Of a stretch of DNA of 64,000 nucleotides, positions 37,659 to 47,438 are shown in pieces (positions within the stretch are counted from its first letter, which is position 1; each line of letters begins with the position of its first letter). The notes beneath the pieces are model-generated. The model searched no databases. It had not been told where the DNA came from and saw only the letters and a program-made list of their open reading frames with translations. Source of the DNA: Citrobacter freundii (GTDB lineage: Bacteria > Bacteroidota > Bacteroidia > Chitinophagales > Chitinophagaceae); assembly GCA_003243445.1 (NCBI GenBank), contig QFQQ01000034.1:1-64000 (forward strand). The letters run 5' to 3'. The translations under genes were made by a program, and so were the position numbers.

Positions 37659-37679
37659 CCTTCCGATAGCATAAACTGG

Positions 37680-37782
37680 GGTTCCAGGGGTTTCAAAAGT
37701 TCCAGAGGTTCCAGAGGTTTCGTAACGCGATGATGCGGCGCTAACCTCTGGAACCTCTGGAACTTTTGAAACCCCTGGAACC
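37680..37782. repeat. Perfect 40-bp inverted repeat between convergent genes
   Basis: Arms 37680-37719 and 37743-37782 are perfectly complementary over 40 nt with a 23-nt loop. The arms are 9-nt words such as AGTTCCAG and AGGTTCCAG. It fills the gap between ychF and the large outer-membrane protein gene, ending 11 nt before the latter's stop codon. A bidirectional transcript end is likely. Confidence 0.9.
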
Positions 37783-37792
37783 TTTTCTTTTC

Positions 37793-40700
37793 CTAGAAAA
37801 GCGCCGTAAGCGAAGCCTTTCCCGTATGCACGGTTCTTGAATCAGATGGCTTACGCCCGTCGTACTGGAAATTCAGTTCGAGATTGTTCAGTAAACGCTT
37901 GGTGAGTGTAAGCGACCAGAGAAAGTTTTTGCCAGGCAACAGGCCATCAAGCATGATATAGCTCACCGTTGTGGCTACGCCGGATGTTCCGCTATAAGAA
38001 ATATTGTTGAGTGTGAATTTGCCCGTCACGGAACTATTCTGTAATACATTGTATTTTGATTCCAGGTTGAATGAATGCGAATCTGCCACTTCGCCGCCAT
38101 AGACAGGCTTGTTCTTTTTATGTTCGTACTTATAACCGGTAGAGACCCTAAGCGTGGTTCCATTGATCACACTGAAGATTGGTTCCAGGCTTTGAATATC
38201 CAGCTCATAGTTCCGGTTGTCAAACTGCGCGTTTGGCGTGAACAATGAATTGCCGGCTAAACGGCCCACCAGGTTCAATGATAATGCGCGGGTGAAATTC
38301 CATCTGAATCGCGTGCTCCAGTCATTCAATTCACGGCTTTCATAACCATAAGTGAGCAGAGCCTTGCCGGTATTGCGCAGGTTACTTACGTCTATGCCCC
38401 ATGTAGTGTTGAAACGATTATAGGAGACGGTATTGGTAAGCACGGTGTTTAAGGTAACGAGATTTGTATCCGTCACGCTGTACTTGAACGGATTGAACTC
38501 AAAGTTTCCCTGCGCAATGGATTTCTTGCTGATCTGTAAAGACGTTACCAGATTGAATTTGGACAGAAAACTTTTAAAGCCTTTCAATCCCGGTTTATTA
38601 AGGATCGCCCTGGGATTGATATTAATGCTATAATTGAACGTGATATAATTTGATTTGATGAACTCATTTGTTGGAGTAAAAATGCGGATGAATTTTGCCT
38701 GGTCAGGAAAGGCTGCCAGTTCAAATTCGTTCAATTGCTGGATGCCATCCGAGTTGTAGTCGATCCATGCATATTGCCCTGTGCCGGCCGGCACTTCCAC
38801 ATAGGCAATATCTCTTCTTTGCTCCTGCCCCGCACCCACTTCATACAATACGTTGCCGGTGATCAAACCCCTGATCTCATTCATGACGTATTCAGCACGG
38901 CCGAGAATGGTTTCATCTTCCTGCTGTTTGGAAAGTGCGGTATTGCGTACGTTGAGTTTCCGGAAGGTCGTATTCAAATAAAACTGGCGGTTTACATTCG
39001 AAAGCAATTCCGCTTGCAGATTCAGGTTGTAACTGCGATCACCATCCTGGTAGTTTTTTCCAACCAGGTACTTGTCTTCCCTTGTAAAGAACGTGGCGCT
39101 ATAACGATTCTTTTTTGCCTCATCTGAACGGACATAAACTGAATAGCTGTCAAACCAGAAAGCGTTATAGGTAAGTGTGTCTGTACTTTTGTTACGTACG
39201 GTATTTTTTTCCATGGCATAACGGAAGCCAAGTTTCCAGTTGCTTAGTTGTTTCAGTTGTTTGCTGATATCAACTGTAGGCCTTAAAAAAACGCCTTTTT
39301 CAATTGCCGCATTGAAGTTTGTTGCTACAAATTCATTGTTGAGTTGCCACCCTTTCCAGCTGGCAGTATGTACAACGGAGTTCTGAAAACCGTTGTAATC
39401 GCTGCCGCGCTGATAGTTAATGAACCGATAGGTGAATGCGTGATTGCGGTTATCTTTCAATCCTACAGAAGCCCGCAGGATGTTTTCTGTTTGAGGCGTT
39501 ACAACGATCGGCAAGCCCCAGTCGCGGGAGAATTCAACCGTACGCAGGCGTTCAAGCGGTTTGAATTTGTCCTGTACATATTCATAATCCAATGCTGTAA
39601 ACAGTTGCAGTTTGGTGGCTGACCTCAGTAGTTGTGTATTGTTCAACTGCACTTTTGCCGCATAACCCTGATCATCGCCATTACCATTTTTAGAGAATGT
39701 ATTGGCGTCATATTTACTCATTGCCAATTCGGTCTTTACCTGTGTATTTTCTGTAAGATTATAATCAATTCCGAGGTTGACGAGTTGCTGCTGCTTTGGT
39801 GTAACAAGCAATGTAGCGGCTTCATAGTTGCCCTGTTTCACACCATTCAACGGTTCAACAAATTTGTACACTTTACCATTGGCGCCATTGAAATCAGGAA
39901 TATAGTTGCCGTTACCCTGCCCCACCATGGCGAACGAAAGATTATAGAGCGTGACGGCTGTATTGGTGGAGTATTGATAAAACGAATCCACACCTGCGGG
40001 GCCCGTGTAGTAGATCTTTTCGTAGAGAATCTTGCCTGCGGCGAATGTATCTATCACCGCGGAAGGATAATAAGCTTTCTGGATGCTGTCGCCGATCGCA
40101 CCAAGAAATTGTTTTTGCGCCGGGTCCAGCACCTGGTTGATCTGTGAGTTCTTTGCATCGCTGTTCGTGAATGCGCCTATGCGGAGTTTTAATTTTTTAT
40201 TGAAATCCAGTTCTTCAGATACATAGAAGTTTGCATTGAGATAATTGCGGTCAGCGTATTCAAATTCGATCTGGATACGGCTGTCTTTGGTGATCATGCG
40301 TTTTGGCGTAAAGGTTACTTCCGCCGTATTGTAATTGATCACGTAATCCTGGTCTTCGCCGCGTTGCAGCAATTGTCCGTCGAGGAAAACCCTTTCTGTA
40401 TTGGCGAGGATAATAAAGAAGAATTCATTGTTGGCGCCGACAAGCCTGTATGGTCCCTGGTTCCCTTCGAGGTTTGGTGTATTGGTATTGTCGATGATAT
40501 TGCGGGTGAATTTACCTTTAGCAATAGAACCGCTTGCCAGCGTTTTTGATTCGATCTTCTCTCCCAGTTTGTTGGCTGTCTGAAATGATATACCCTGCAA
40601 TCTTTTATAGAAGTTAAGAAAATAGCTTTGATTCTGCCGGATGTCAATATCCCCAAGGTTCAACTGCCAGTTGTTCTTTTTGAATTGAAGGAAGACCTGG

Positions 40701-41317
40701 TCAAATTCGTTCAGCTGCTGTGTAGTGCCATCCGGCTGCAGTGGAATATTATTATCGGTGATGGCGGCCTGTATCTCGATGCTGTCTCCCAGCATGCCGC
40801 TCAACTGCAGGTTCAGTGTTGAATTCAATACAGCATCCTGTGCGTTCCCGAATGCGATCTGTCTTCCAAAGCTGCCTTCAGCTTTCAGCGAACCGAAGTT
40901 AAATATGCCGCGTTGAGCGTCGGATAATTCGTTATTGAATTCATACGGTTCAAGCGCGATATTGTATTTTACGCTATCGTATTTCATCCGTTGCGTGACC
41001 GGATTAAGTTTGTAATTGAATACGCGGTATGAGATCAGGATGCTGTCTGCAACAGGTCTTTTCTTCCAGATCAGTCTTGAGTTGATGAAATCGAGATGAT
41101 AATCGGCGGAATCAATACCGGGTGAGTTGAAGGTGTTCGGGATGATGCTGAGTGTATCGAGGTGTAAGGTATCTCCCTGGATGGCTGTCTTTTTCACGCG
41201 CAGGTTTGAGCGTGATTGTCCCGGCAGCTGAGCCATGGCAGCCACACCAAACAGCAGGATGGTAAGTACCAGGGATATGCTGCGTAAAACGCTCAAAAGC
41301 AGGGAGTTTTTCCTCAA
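37793..41317 (-). CDS. Very large outer-membrane beta-barrel-like protein, unknown function
   Basis: 1174 aa with a signal peptide (about 1-30, ending AAMAQ). The N-terminal part (about 100-370) has beta-sandwich-like segments (LNLQLSGMLGDSIEIQAAITD, FLQFKKNNWQLNLGDIDIRQ). A segment LDGQLLQRGEDQDYVINYNT, found in large Bacteroidota surface proteins, is followed by a long region of alternating strands rich in Asn, Tyr and Arg and a final Phe (SLTALF). No TonB plug or SusC signature is present, and it is too short for SprA. Its only plausible start is TTG at 41317. Probably an outer-membrane pore or surface protein. Confidence 0.65.
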   Translation of the reverse strand: MRKNSLLLSVLRSISLVLTILLFGVAAMAQLPGQSRSNLRVKKTAIQGDTLHLDTLSIIPNTFNSPGIDSADYHLDFINSRLIWKKRPVADSILISYRVFNYKLNPVTQRMKYDSVKYNIALEPYEFNNELSDAQRGIFNFGSLKAEGSFGRQIAFGNAQDAVLNSTLNLQLSGMLGDSIEIQAAITDNNIPLQPDGTTQQLNEFDQVFLQFKKNNWQLNLGDIDIRQNQSYFLNFYKRLQGISFQTANKLGEKIESKTLASGSIAKGKFTRNIIDNTNTPNLEGNQGPYRLVGANNEFFFIILANTERVFLDGQLLQRGEDQDYVINYNTAEVTFTPKRMITKDSRIQIEFEYADRNYLNANFYVSEELDFNKKLKLRIGAFTNSDAKNSQINQVLDPAQKQFLGAIGDSIQKAYYPSAVIDTFAAGKILYEKIYYTGPAGVDSFYQYSTNTAVTLYNLSFAMVGQGNGNYIPDFNGANGKVYKFVEPLNGVKQGNYEAATLLVTPKQQQLVNLGIDYNLTENTQVKTELAMSKYDANTFSKNGNGDDQGYAAKVQLNNTQLLRSATKLQLFTALDYEYVQDKFKPLERLRTVEFSRDWGLPIVVTPQTENILRASVGLKDNRNHAFTYRFINYQRGSDYNGFQNSVVHTASWKGWQLNNEFVATNFNAAIEKGVFLRPTVDISKQLKQLSNWKLGFRYAMEKNTVRNKSTDTLTYNAFWFDSYSVYVRSDEAKKNRYSATFFTREDKYLVGKNYQDGDRSYNLNLQAELLSNVNRQFYLNTTFRKLNVRNTALSKQQEDETILGRAEYVMNEIRGLITGNVLYEVGAGQEQRRDIAYVEVPAGTGQYAWIDYNSDGIQQLNEFELAAFPDQAKFIRIFTPTNEFIKSNYITFNYSININPRAILNKPGLKGFKSFLSKFNLVTSLQISKKSIAQGNFEFNPFKYSVTDTNLVTLNTVLTNTVSYNRFNTTWGIDVSNLRNTGKALLTYGYESRELNDWSTRFRWNFTRALSLNLVGRLAGNSLFTPNAQFDNRNYELDIQSLEPIFSVINGTTLRVSTGYKYEHKKNKPVYGGEVADSHSFNLESKYNVLQNSSVTGKFTLNNISYSGTSGVATTVSYIMLDGLLPGKNFLWSLTLTKRLLNNLELNFQYDGRKPSDSRTVHTGKASLTALF

Positions 41318-41402
41318 AAGCGTAAAATTCGCTCTTTTATTGCATGAATGATGCAGGTGCGTGTCATTTCATGAAAAAGAATCAAATTTGGAGATTCAGA
41401 TT

Positions 41403-41957
41403 ATGAAAAAATATGCTTTCTTCCTGCTTGTTACAGGCATGATCAGCGGCATTGCAAAGGCACAGAGCCAGGCTGATGCTTATATACCCAGGGGCCGCAA
41501 TCAGCAGGTTTCCTTTACGGCTTCGGTGCCTGTCGGGAGATTTGCAGACAGTCATCTTATCGGTGGCGGTCTGTCTTATAATTGGAGTGATCACCGGTTT
41601 GGCGACAGTGTAAATGCACGGAAATGGGTCGGCTTTACAGCGCAGGCAGGTGTTGATTATTTTCTGGGAAAAAAGGAAACGGTTGCAGGTTATCCGTTCA
41701 AATACGGGAATAATCTGTATGTGCAGGTCATGCCGGGCATCATCTGTAATCCTAGCCCGCGATCAAGTGTGGTATTGCTGGCAGGACCTTCGCTGGGGAT
41801 CTATAAGGATGCTTCCAGTTTGTCATTAGGTATTAATCTTGCAGGAACGTATCAGCTGAGTCAGAAGGTTGCTATAGGGCCGTCTGTGTTTTACAGGAAG
41901 CATGCGGAGGTGGATGCATTGTGGACGGCTGGGGTGAAGGTTGGGTATGTGTTTTGA
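41403..41957 (+). CDS. Small outer-membrane beta-barrel protein
   Basis: 184 aa with signal peptide MKKYAFFLLVTGMISGIAKAQ. The mature part reads as an eight-strand porin-like barrel (HLIGGGLSYNWSDHRFG, LYVQVMPGIICNPSPRSSVVLL) and ends in Phe (VGYVF). It diverges from the large outer-membrane protein gene upstream. Function unknown. The ATG at 41403 matches the signal peptide; an earlier in-frame start at 41361 is rejected. Confidence 0.65.
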   Translation: MKKYAFFLLVTGMISGIAKAQSQADAYIPRGRNQQVSFTASVPVGRFADSHLIGGGLSYNWSDHRFGDSVNARKWVGFTAQAGVDYFLGKKETVAGYPFKYGNNLYVQVMPGIICNPSPRSSVVLLAGPSLGIYKDASSLSLGINLAGTYQLSQKVAIGPSVFYRKHAEVDALWTAGVKVGYVF

Positions 41958-41973
41958 ATGATTGGCGTAGGAG

Positions 41974-42178
41974 CCCGCAGATCTCGCAGATCTGTCTTTT
42001 CAATCATCGAAAAGCCTTTTCTTTTTAGTGGTCTTCAACAGTACATGCGCAGATCACGCAGATAATAGTTCGTGATCAGAGGCCTATCTGCGCGATCTGC
42101 GCACTCATATAAAGAAATGCCCAGATCAATTTATACCTTTCAAAAATCAAAGAGGTAGATCTGCGAAGTCCTCCTGCG
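41974..42178. repeat. ATCTGCG-word nested palindrome
   Basis: The inner hairpin 42046-42064 / 42085-42103 pairs at 18 of 19 positions (TGCGCAGATCACGCAGATA type). Outer words CCCGCAGATCTCGCAGATCT (41974-41993) and AGATCTGCG...CTGCGG (42157-42178) partly pair too. It lies between the convergent small-barrel gene and the prolyl oligopeptidase gene. Confidence 0.75.
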
Positions 42179-42231
42179 GCGAACAAGTACTGCGGGATAA
42201 TTACACAATCCAAACAGAAACCAGTCCGATT

Positions 42232-44391
42232 TCACTTTTCAATTCCTTCCAGCGCAAACAAAAACGCATACTGCAGCGCCACTTCCTTCAGGTAGTCAAA
42301 CCTTCCCGAAGCACCGCCATGTCCCGATTCCATATCTGTTTTCAGCAACAATACGTGCTTGTCGGTTTTCATCTCCCTTAACTTTGCCACCCATTTCGCC
42401 GGTTCGAAATACTGTACCTGTGAATCATGAAGACCCGTCATCACCAGCATATTCGGATAATCTTTCTTCTCCACATTATCATAAGGTGAATAGGATTTCA
42501 TATAGAAATAGCTTTCTTTATTTGCCGGATTTCCCCATTCATCATATTCATTTGTCGTAAGCGGGATGCTCGGATCCGACATGGTGGTGAGCACATCCAC
42601 GAAAGGCACTTCCGCGATCACACCATTCCATAATTGCGGTGCCATATTGGCTATGGCGCCCATCAGCAAGCCACCCGCACTTCCACCTTGTGCGTACAGG
42701 TGACCGGCAGACGTGTAATGCTGTGCAATCAGGTACTCTCCGCAATCGATAAAATCCGTAAATGTGTTTTTCTTGTTCATCATCTTACCATCTTCATACC
42801 ATTGTCTTCCCATTTCCTCACCACCGCGGATATGCGCGATGGCAAAGATGAATCCGCGATCGAGAAGGCTTAGCCTGTCGCTGTCAAAATATGCATCAAT
42901 ACTGTAGCCGTAAGAGCCGTAGCCATATAGTAATAACGGAGCCGTGCCATCTTTGGGTGTTCCTTTCCTGTACACCAATGAGACAGGAACTTTAGTGCCG
43001 TCTTTCGCCGTTGCGTATATTCTTTCAGAGACATAATTATCCTTGTTGAAATTTCCCAACACCGGTTTCTCCTTCATCAGTTTTTTCTCTTTCGTTTTCA
43101 TGTTATAATCAAAAACTGAATTGGGTGTTGTTAAGGATGTATAATCATATCTTACAACAGCTGTATTGAATTCGGGGTTCAGCGATGGATTGGCAGAATA
43201 TGCAGGTTCGCCAAAATCAACATAATGCTCCGCTCCGCTTGCGAGATCTCTCACGCGCAATTTGATCAGTCCTTCTTTTCTTTCCGAGATCACCCAATAA
43301 TCTTTGAACACATCGATATCTTCCAGCAATACATCAGCACGATGAGGAATCACGTCTTTCCAGTTCTCTTTTCCGGTATTATTCAACGGGGTTTCCATCA
43401 GCTTGAAATTCTTTGCATCAAGATTGGTAACCACCAGGAATTTATCTCCGGAATGATCGATATCATACAACACATCTTTCATCCTCGGCTGGAATAGTTT
43501 GAACTCACCAAGTGGCTGATCCGCATCCAGCACTCTCAATTCCGAAGACATTGTAGCTTTGGATTCGATGATAATGAATTTGCGGGATCTTGTTTTGGAG
43601 ACCGTGATATAATTGGAGAGATCTTTTTCATCATATACGGTCACATCTGTTGCGGCTTCCGTACCGATCGTGTGACGCTTGATCTTTTCAGAAAGAAGTG
43701 TCTCTGGGTTATTATGAACGTAAAAGATAGTCTTGTTATCATTACCCCAAACGATATTATCACCGGTTCCTTTGATCTCATCTTTCAGTGTCTGCCCTGT
43801 TTGCAGATCTTTGATGTGGATCGTGTATTGTCTGCGCGATACGCTGTCCACGCCATAAGCGACCAGGTTGTTATCCGGGCTGATGGTGATCGCCGAGACG
43901 GAATAATATCCCTGTCCTTCAGCCATTGCGTCCACATCCAGCAGGATCTCTTCAGTTGCGTCGAGGCTTCCTTTTTTGCGGCAGTATTTGAAGTATTGTT
44001 TTCCATCGTCGGTTCTGCGATAGTAGTAATAGCCGTTATTGAACACCGGCACGCTTTCGTCTTTCTCCTTGATGCGTGCTTTCATTTCTTTGAACAGATC
44101 ATCCTGCAGCTGACGTGTGCCGGACATCATTGTGTCGAGATATTTGTTTTCGGCATTCAGGTAATCAACCACCTTTGAACTGTCAGGTCCTTTTTTGAAG
44201 AAATCATTCATCCAGTAATAATCATCCACACGCGTATCCCCATGTGCGATCAGGTCCTTTGGCTTCTTTTCTGCAACCGGAGGCGTGATGCCGGCCGGCC
44301 AGGAATATGCTTGTTTTTTCACTTTGTTGTCGTTGTTATTGCAAGATAAGGCGGCGAGCGCCAATACAGACAGCAGGATTTTCGGTTGCAT
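42232..44391 (-). CDS. Prolyl oligopeptidase family (S9A) lipoprotein, protease II-like
   Basis: Serine endopeptidase that cuts short peptides, 719 aa. The lipobox LAALSC gives Cys17, so it is probably anchored in the envelope. An N-terminal beta-propeller (about 50-430) restricts access to the active site. In the hydrolase domain the nucleophile lies in YAQGGSAGGLLMGA, the Asp in VMTGLHDSQVQYFEP and the His in SGHGGASGRFD. These are closer to protease II (PtrB) than to DPP IV. It lies directly downstream of sdhB on the minus strand, but a terminator hairpin separates them. Confidence 0.9.
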   Translation of the reverse strand: MQPKILLSVLALAALSCNNNDNKVKKQAYSWPAGITPPVAEKKPKDLIAHGDTRVDDYYWMNDFFKKGPDSSKVVDYLNAENKYLDTMMSGTRQLQDDLFKEMKARIKEKDESVPVFNNGYYYYRRTDDGKQYFKYCRKKGSLDATEEILLDVDAMAEGQGYYSVSAITISPDNNLVAYGVDSVSRRQYTIHIKDLQTGQTLKDEIKGTGDNIVWGNDNKTIFYVHNNPETLLSEKIKRHTIGTEAATDVTVYDEKDLSNYITVSKTRSRKFIIIESKATMSSELRVLDADQPLGEFKLFQPRMKDVLYDIDHSGDKFLVVTNLDAKNFKLMETPLNNTGKENWKDVIPHRADVLLEDIDVFKDYWVISERKEGLIKLRVRDLASGAEHYVDFGEPAYSANPSLNPEFNTAVVRYDYTSLTTPNSVFDYNMKTKEKKLMKEKPVLGNFNKDNYVSERIYATAKDGTKVPVSLVYRKGTPKDGTAPLLLYGYGSYGYSIDAYFDSDRLSLLDRGFIFAIAHIRGGEEMGRQWYEDGKMMNKKNTFTDFIDCGEYLIAQHYTSAGHLYAQGGSAGGLLMGAIANMAPQLWNGVIAEVPFVDVLTTMSDPSIPLTTNEYDEWGNPANKESYFYMKSYSPYDNVEKKDYPNMLVMTGLHDSQVQYFEPAKWVAKLREMKTDKHVLLLKTDMESGHGGASGRFDYLKEVALQYAFLFALEGIEK

Positions 44392-44435
44392 TTTTGAGAA
44401 TTATAGTTGAATTTACTGCTAGTCCGTGAAAAGAA

Positions 44436-44456
44436 AAAGCTCCCATTGGGGAGCTT
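44436..44456 (-). terminator. Rho-independent terminator after sdhB
   Basis: Stem AAAGCTCCC (44436-44444) / GGGAGCTTT (44448-44456), with a 3-nt loop, is followed on the minus strand by a TTTTC run. It ends the sdhCAB transcript. Confidence 0.8.
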
Positions 44457-44480
44457 TGCTTATTTTTTCAGACGGATGAT

Positions 44481-45230
44481 CTATTTGTCGGAAACGAGAC
44501 CTGCCTTGGTATATTCCGCATTAAGGCGGGAGATATTCGTGATCGAGATCTCTTTAGGGCAAACGGCTTCGCAGGCTTCAGTGAAGGTACAGGAACCAAA
44601 ACCTTCTTTGTCCATTTGAGAAACCATATTCAGCACACGTGTTTTTCTTTCCGTATCACCTTGTGGCAACAGTGCCAGGTGAGATACTTTTGCTGACACG
44701 AACAGCATCGCCGAAGAGTTCTTACATGCGGCAACGCATGCCCCGCAACCGATACAGGCCGCTGCTGCGAATGCTTTATCTGCATTGTCTTTCTCGATCG
44801 GAATGGCGTTACCATCGATGGACACACCTGTATTCACGGAAACGTATCCACCGGCCTGGATGATACGGTCAAATGCAGAGCGGTCCACCACCAGGTCTTT
44901 TACCACCGGGAAGGCATTGGCTCTCCATGGTTCAACAGTGATAGTATCGCCGTCTTTGAATGCACGCATGTGCAACTGACAGGTGGTCGTTCCATGCCAT
45001 GGACCGTGCGGGCGGCCATTGATATACATAGAGCACATACCGCAAATACCTTCGCGGCAATCGTGGTCAAACGCGATCGGCTCTTTCCCGTCGTGGATCA
45101 GTTGTTCATTCAATACATCGAACATTTCCAGGAACGACATTTCTGAAGAAATATCTTTTACCTGGTAAGTTTCAAAATCACCCTCGGCCGCTGCGTTCTT
45201 TTGTTTCCAGACCTTAAGCGTAAGATTCAT
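44481..45230 (-). CDS. sdhB: Succinate dehydrogenase/fumarate reductase iron-sulfur subunit
   Basis: Electron-transfer subunit of respiratory complex II, about 249 aa. [2Fe-2S] ligands are in CREGICGMCSMYING with a later Cys in GTTTC. The [4Fe-4S]/[3Fe-4S] clusters use CIGCGACVAAC and EACEAVCPKEI. The ATG at 45230 (MNLTLKVWKQ) matches the family start; the ATG at 45245 adds five residues and is also possible. Last gene of the minus-strand sdhC-sdhA-sdhB operon; a word-repeat palindrome lies between it and sdhA. Confidence 0.95.
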   Translation of the reverse strand: MNLTLKVWKQKNAAAEGDFETYQVKDISSEMSFLEMFDVLNEQLIHDGKEPIAFDHDCREGICGMCSMYINGRPHGPWHGTTTCQLHMRAFKDGDTITVEPWRANAFPVVKDLVVDRSAFDRIIQAGGYVSVNTGVSIDGNAIPIEKDNADKAFAAAACIGCGACVAACKNSSAMLFVSAKVSHLALLPQGDTERKTRVLNMVSQMDKEGFGSCTFTEACEAVCPKEISITNISRLNAEYTKAGLVSDK

Positions 45231-45283
45231 TGAATAGTGCTCCATATTGTGAGACCGTTTTTGCTTGAAAGAAATAATTTTCA

Positions 45284-45380
45284 GGTTCCATAGGTTCCAA
45301 AGGTTTCAGAAGTTTCATAGGTTAAGTTTCCAGGATCCGGGAAGTTATCAACCTCTGGAACCTTTGGAACCTATGAAACC
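45284..45380. repeat. AGGTTCCA-word palindrome inside the sdh operon
   Basis: Arms 45284-45314 and 45350-45380 pair at 28 of 31 positions. It lies between the stop of sdhA and the start of sdhB, genes that must be made in equal amounts, so it cannot be a strong terminator. Confidence 0.8.
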
Positions 45381-45390
45381 CCCGGAACAT

Positions 45391-47367
45391 TTACTTATAG
45401 TTCCGCTGGCTAGGCTTAATCACCTCATACTCCAGCTTCTCCTTATGCAGATCCCATGCGCTGTCGCCTTTATATTCCCAGGCTGCAACATACATGTACT
45501 GATCGTCGTGGCGTAATGCTTCACCGTCTTCAGTCTGGCTTTCTTCGCGGAAGTGGCCGCCGCAGCTTTCGTTGCGGTCGAGCGCATCTTTACACATCAG
45601 TTCGCCCAGCTCGATAAAGTCTGCCACGCGGCCTGCTTTATCCAGTTCGTTATTCATCTCTTCGACGTCGCCGGGAATGCGAACATCGCTCCAGAATTCT
45701 TTTTTCAGTTGCTGTATCTCTGCGATCGCTTCGGTCAGGCCCTGTGCATTACGCGCCATACCGCATTTCTCCCACATGATCTTGCCGAGACGTTTGTGAA
45801 AACTTTCAACAGATTGTTTGCCCTTAATGTTCATCAGCTGGCTGATCCTGTTTTTAACCGCAGATTCAGCTTGCTCAAATGCTTCGTGTGAAGTGGGGAT
45901 CGGTTTGGTAGCGATCTCGTCAGCGAGATAATTACCAATGGTGTAAGGGATCACAAAATATCCATCAGCCAGCCCCTGCATGAGCGCAGATGCTCCGAGG
46001 CGGTTTGCACCGTGATCGCTGAAGTTGGCTTCGCCGAGTGCATAAAGGCCTTTTACACTTGTCATCAGCTCATAATCCACCCAAAGGCCACCCATGGTGT
46101 AGTGAACCGCGGGATAGATCCTCATCGGTACTTCATACGGGTTCTCACCGGTGATCTTTTCATACATGTCGAACAGGTTACCATACTCTTCTTTCACCAC
46201 TTCTTTTCCGAGACGGACAAGCGTTTCTTCATCCGGGTTGGCAATACCTAATTTGTTTGCTTCAGCGCGGCCGTATTTATTGATCAGGTTGAAACGGAAA
46301 TCAAGATACACGGCCTGTTTGGTCGTACCAACGCCATAGCCGGCATCGCAGCGTTCTTTTGCCGCGCGGGAGGCCACGTCACGGGGAACGAGGTTACCGA
46401 ATGCAGGATACCTTCTTTCCAGATAGTAATCCCTTTCTTCTTCAGGAATATCGTTGGCTTTGCGTATGTCGTTTTGTTTTTTAGGAACCCAGATCCGGCC
46501 ATCATTTCTTAATGATTCGGACATCAGGGTCAGTTTGCTCTGGTGATCACCCGTTACCGGGATGCAGGTCGGGTGGATCTGTGTGAAGCAGGGGTTACCG
46601 AAGAATGCCCCTTTCTTATGTGCTTTCCAGGCTGCGGTTACGTTTGAACCCATCGCATTGGTGGAAAGATAGAATACGTTACCATATCCGCCGGTGCAAA
46701 GCAATACGGCGTGACCGAAATGTCTCTCCGTTTTACCGCTGATCAGATCACGTGCGATGATGCCTCTTGCTTTGCCATCGATCACTACCACATCAAGCAT
46801 TTCATGGCGGGAGTACATCTGTACGTTGCCGAGTGCTACCTGGCGTTCGAGGGCCTGGTAAGCACCGATCAGCAATTGCTGACCAGTCTGACCTGCAGCA
46901 TAGAATGTTCTTTTTACCTGTGTACCGCCGAAGGAGCGGTTATTCAGCAGGCCACCATATTCGCGGGCAAAGGGAACACCTTGCGCCACGCACTGGTCGA
47001 TGATGTTCACACTTACTTCAGCCAGGCGATGTACGTTCGCTTCGCGTGCACGGTAATCACCACCTTTGATCGTATCATAAAACAAACGGAATACAGAATC
47101 ACCATCATTCTGGTAGTTCTTTGCAGCATTGATGCCACCCTGTGCAGCGATAGAGTGCGCACGGCGGGGAGAATCCTGGAAACAGAAAGCTTTTACCCGA
47201 TAACCCAACTCACCGAGGGACGCGGCGGCAGAAGCACCTGCCAGACCGGTTCCTACAACAATGACCTCGAGCTTTCTTTTATTGGCAGGGTTTACCAGTT
47301 TACAGTGACCTTTATAATCCACCCATTTATCTTCCAGTTTTCCTGCAGGAATTTTTGAATCTAACAT
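45391..47367 (-). CDS. sdhA: Succinate dehydrogenase/fumarate reductase flavoprotein subunit
   Basis: Catalytic subunit of complex II that oxidises succinate to fumarate with covalently bound FAD, 658 aa. The FAD dinucleotide-binding start is VVGTGLAGASAAASLGELG. The FAD-linked His lies in RRAHSIAAQGGINAAKN, and the active-site segment is CFTQIHPTCIP. The family C-terminal Fumarate_red_flav_C domain is present. The length fits the class-B form. Middle gene of sdhCAB, minus strand, 71 nt from sdhC. Confidence 0.95.
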   Translation of the reverse strand: MLDSKIPAGKLEDKWVDYKGHCKLVNPANKRKLEVIVVGTGLAGASAAASLGELGYRVKAFCFQDSPRRAHSIAAQGGINAAKNYQNDGDSVFRLFYDTIKGGDYRAREANVHRLAEVSVNIIDQCVAQGVPFAREYGGLLNNRSFGGTQVKRTFYAAGQTGQQLLIGAYQALERQVALGNVQMYSRHEMLDVVVIDGKARGIIARDLISGKTERHFGHAVLLCTGGYGNVFYLSTNAMGSNVTAAWKAHKKGAFFGNPCFTQIHPTCIPVTGDHQSKLTLMSESLRNDGRIWVPKKQNDIRKANDIPEEERDYYLERRYPAFGNLVPRDVASRAAKERCDAGYGVGTTKQAVYLDFRFNLINKYGRAEANKLGIANPDEETLVRLGKEVVKEEYGNLFDMYEKITGENPYEVPMRIYPAVHYTMGGLWVDYELMTSVKGLYALGEANFSDHGANRLGASALMQGLADGYFVIPYTIGNYLADEIATKPIPTSHEAFEQAESAVKNRISQLMNIKGKQSVESFHKRLGKIMWEKCGMARNAQGLTEAIAEIQQLKKEFWSDVRIPGDVEEMNNELDKAGRVADFIELGELMCKDALDRNESCGGHFREESQTEDGEALRHDDQYMYVAAWEYKGDSAWDLHKEKLEYEVIKPSQRNYK

Positions 47368-47438
47368 AACCGGGGGTTTCTCTTATTAGTATGATTAGAA
47401 CGATTTCAATTTTGATTGCATGACATTGCTGTCATTCC

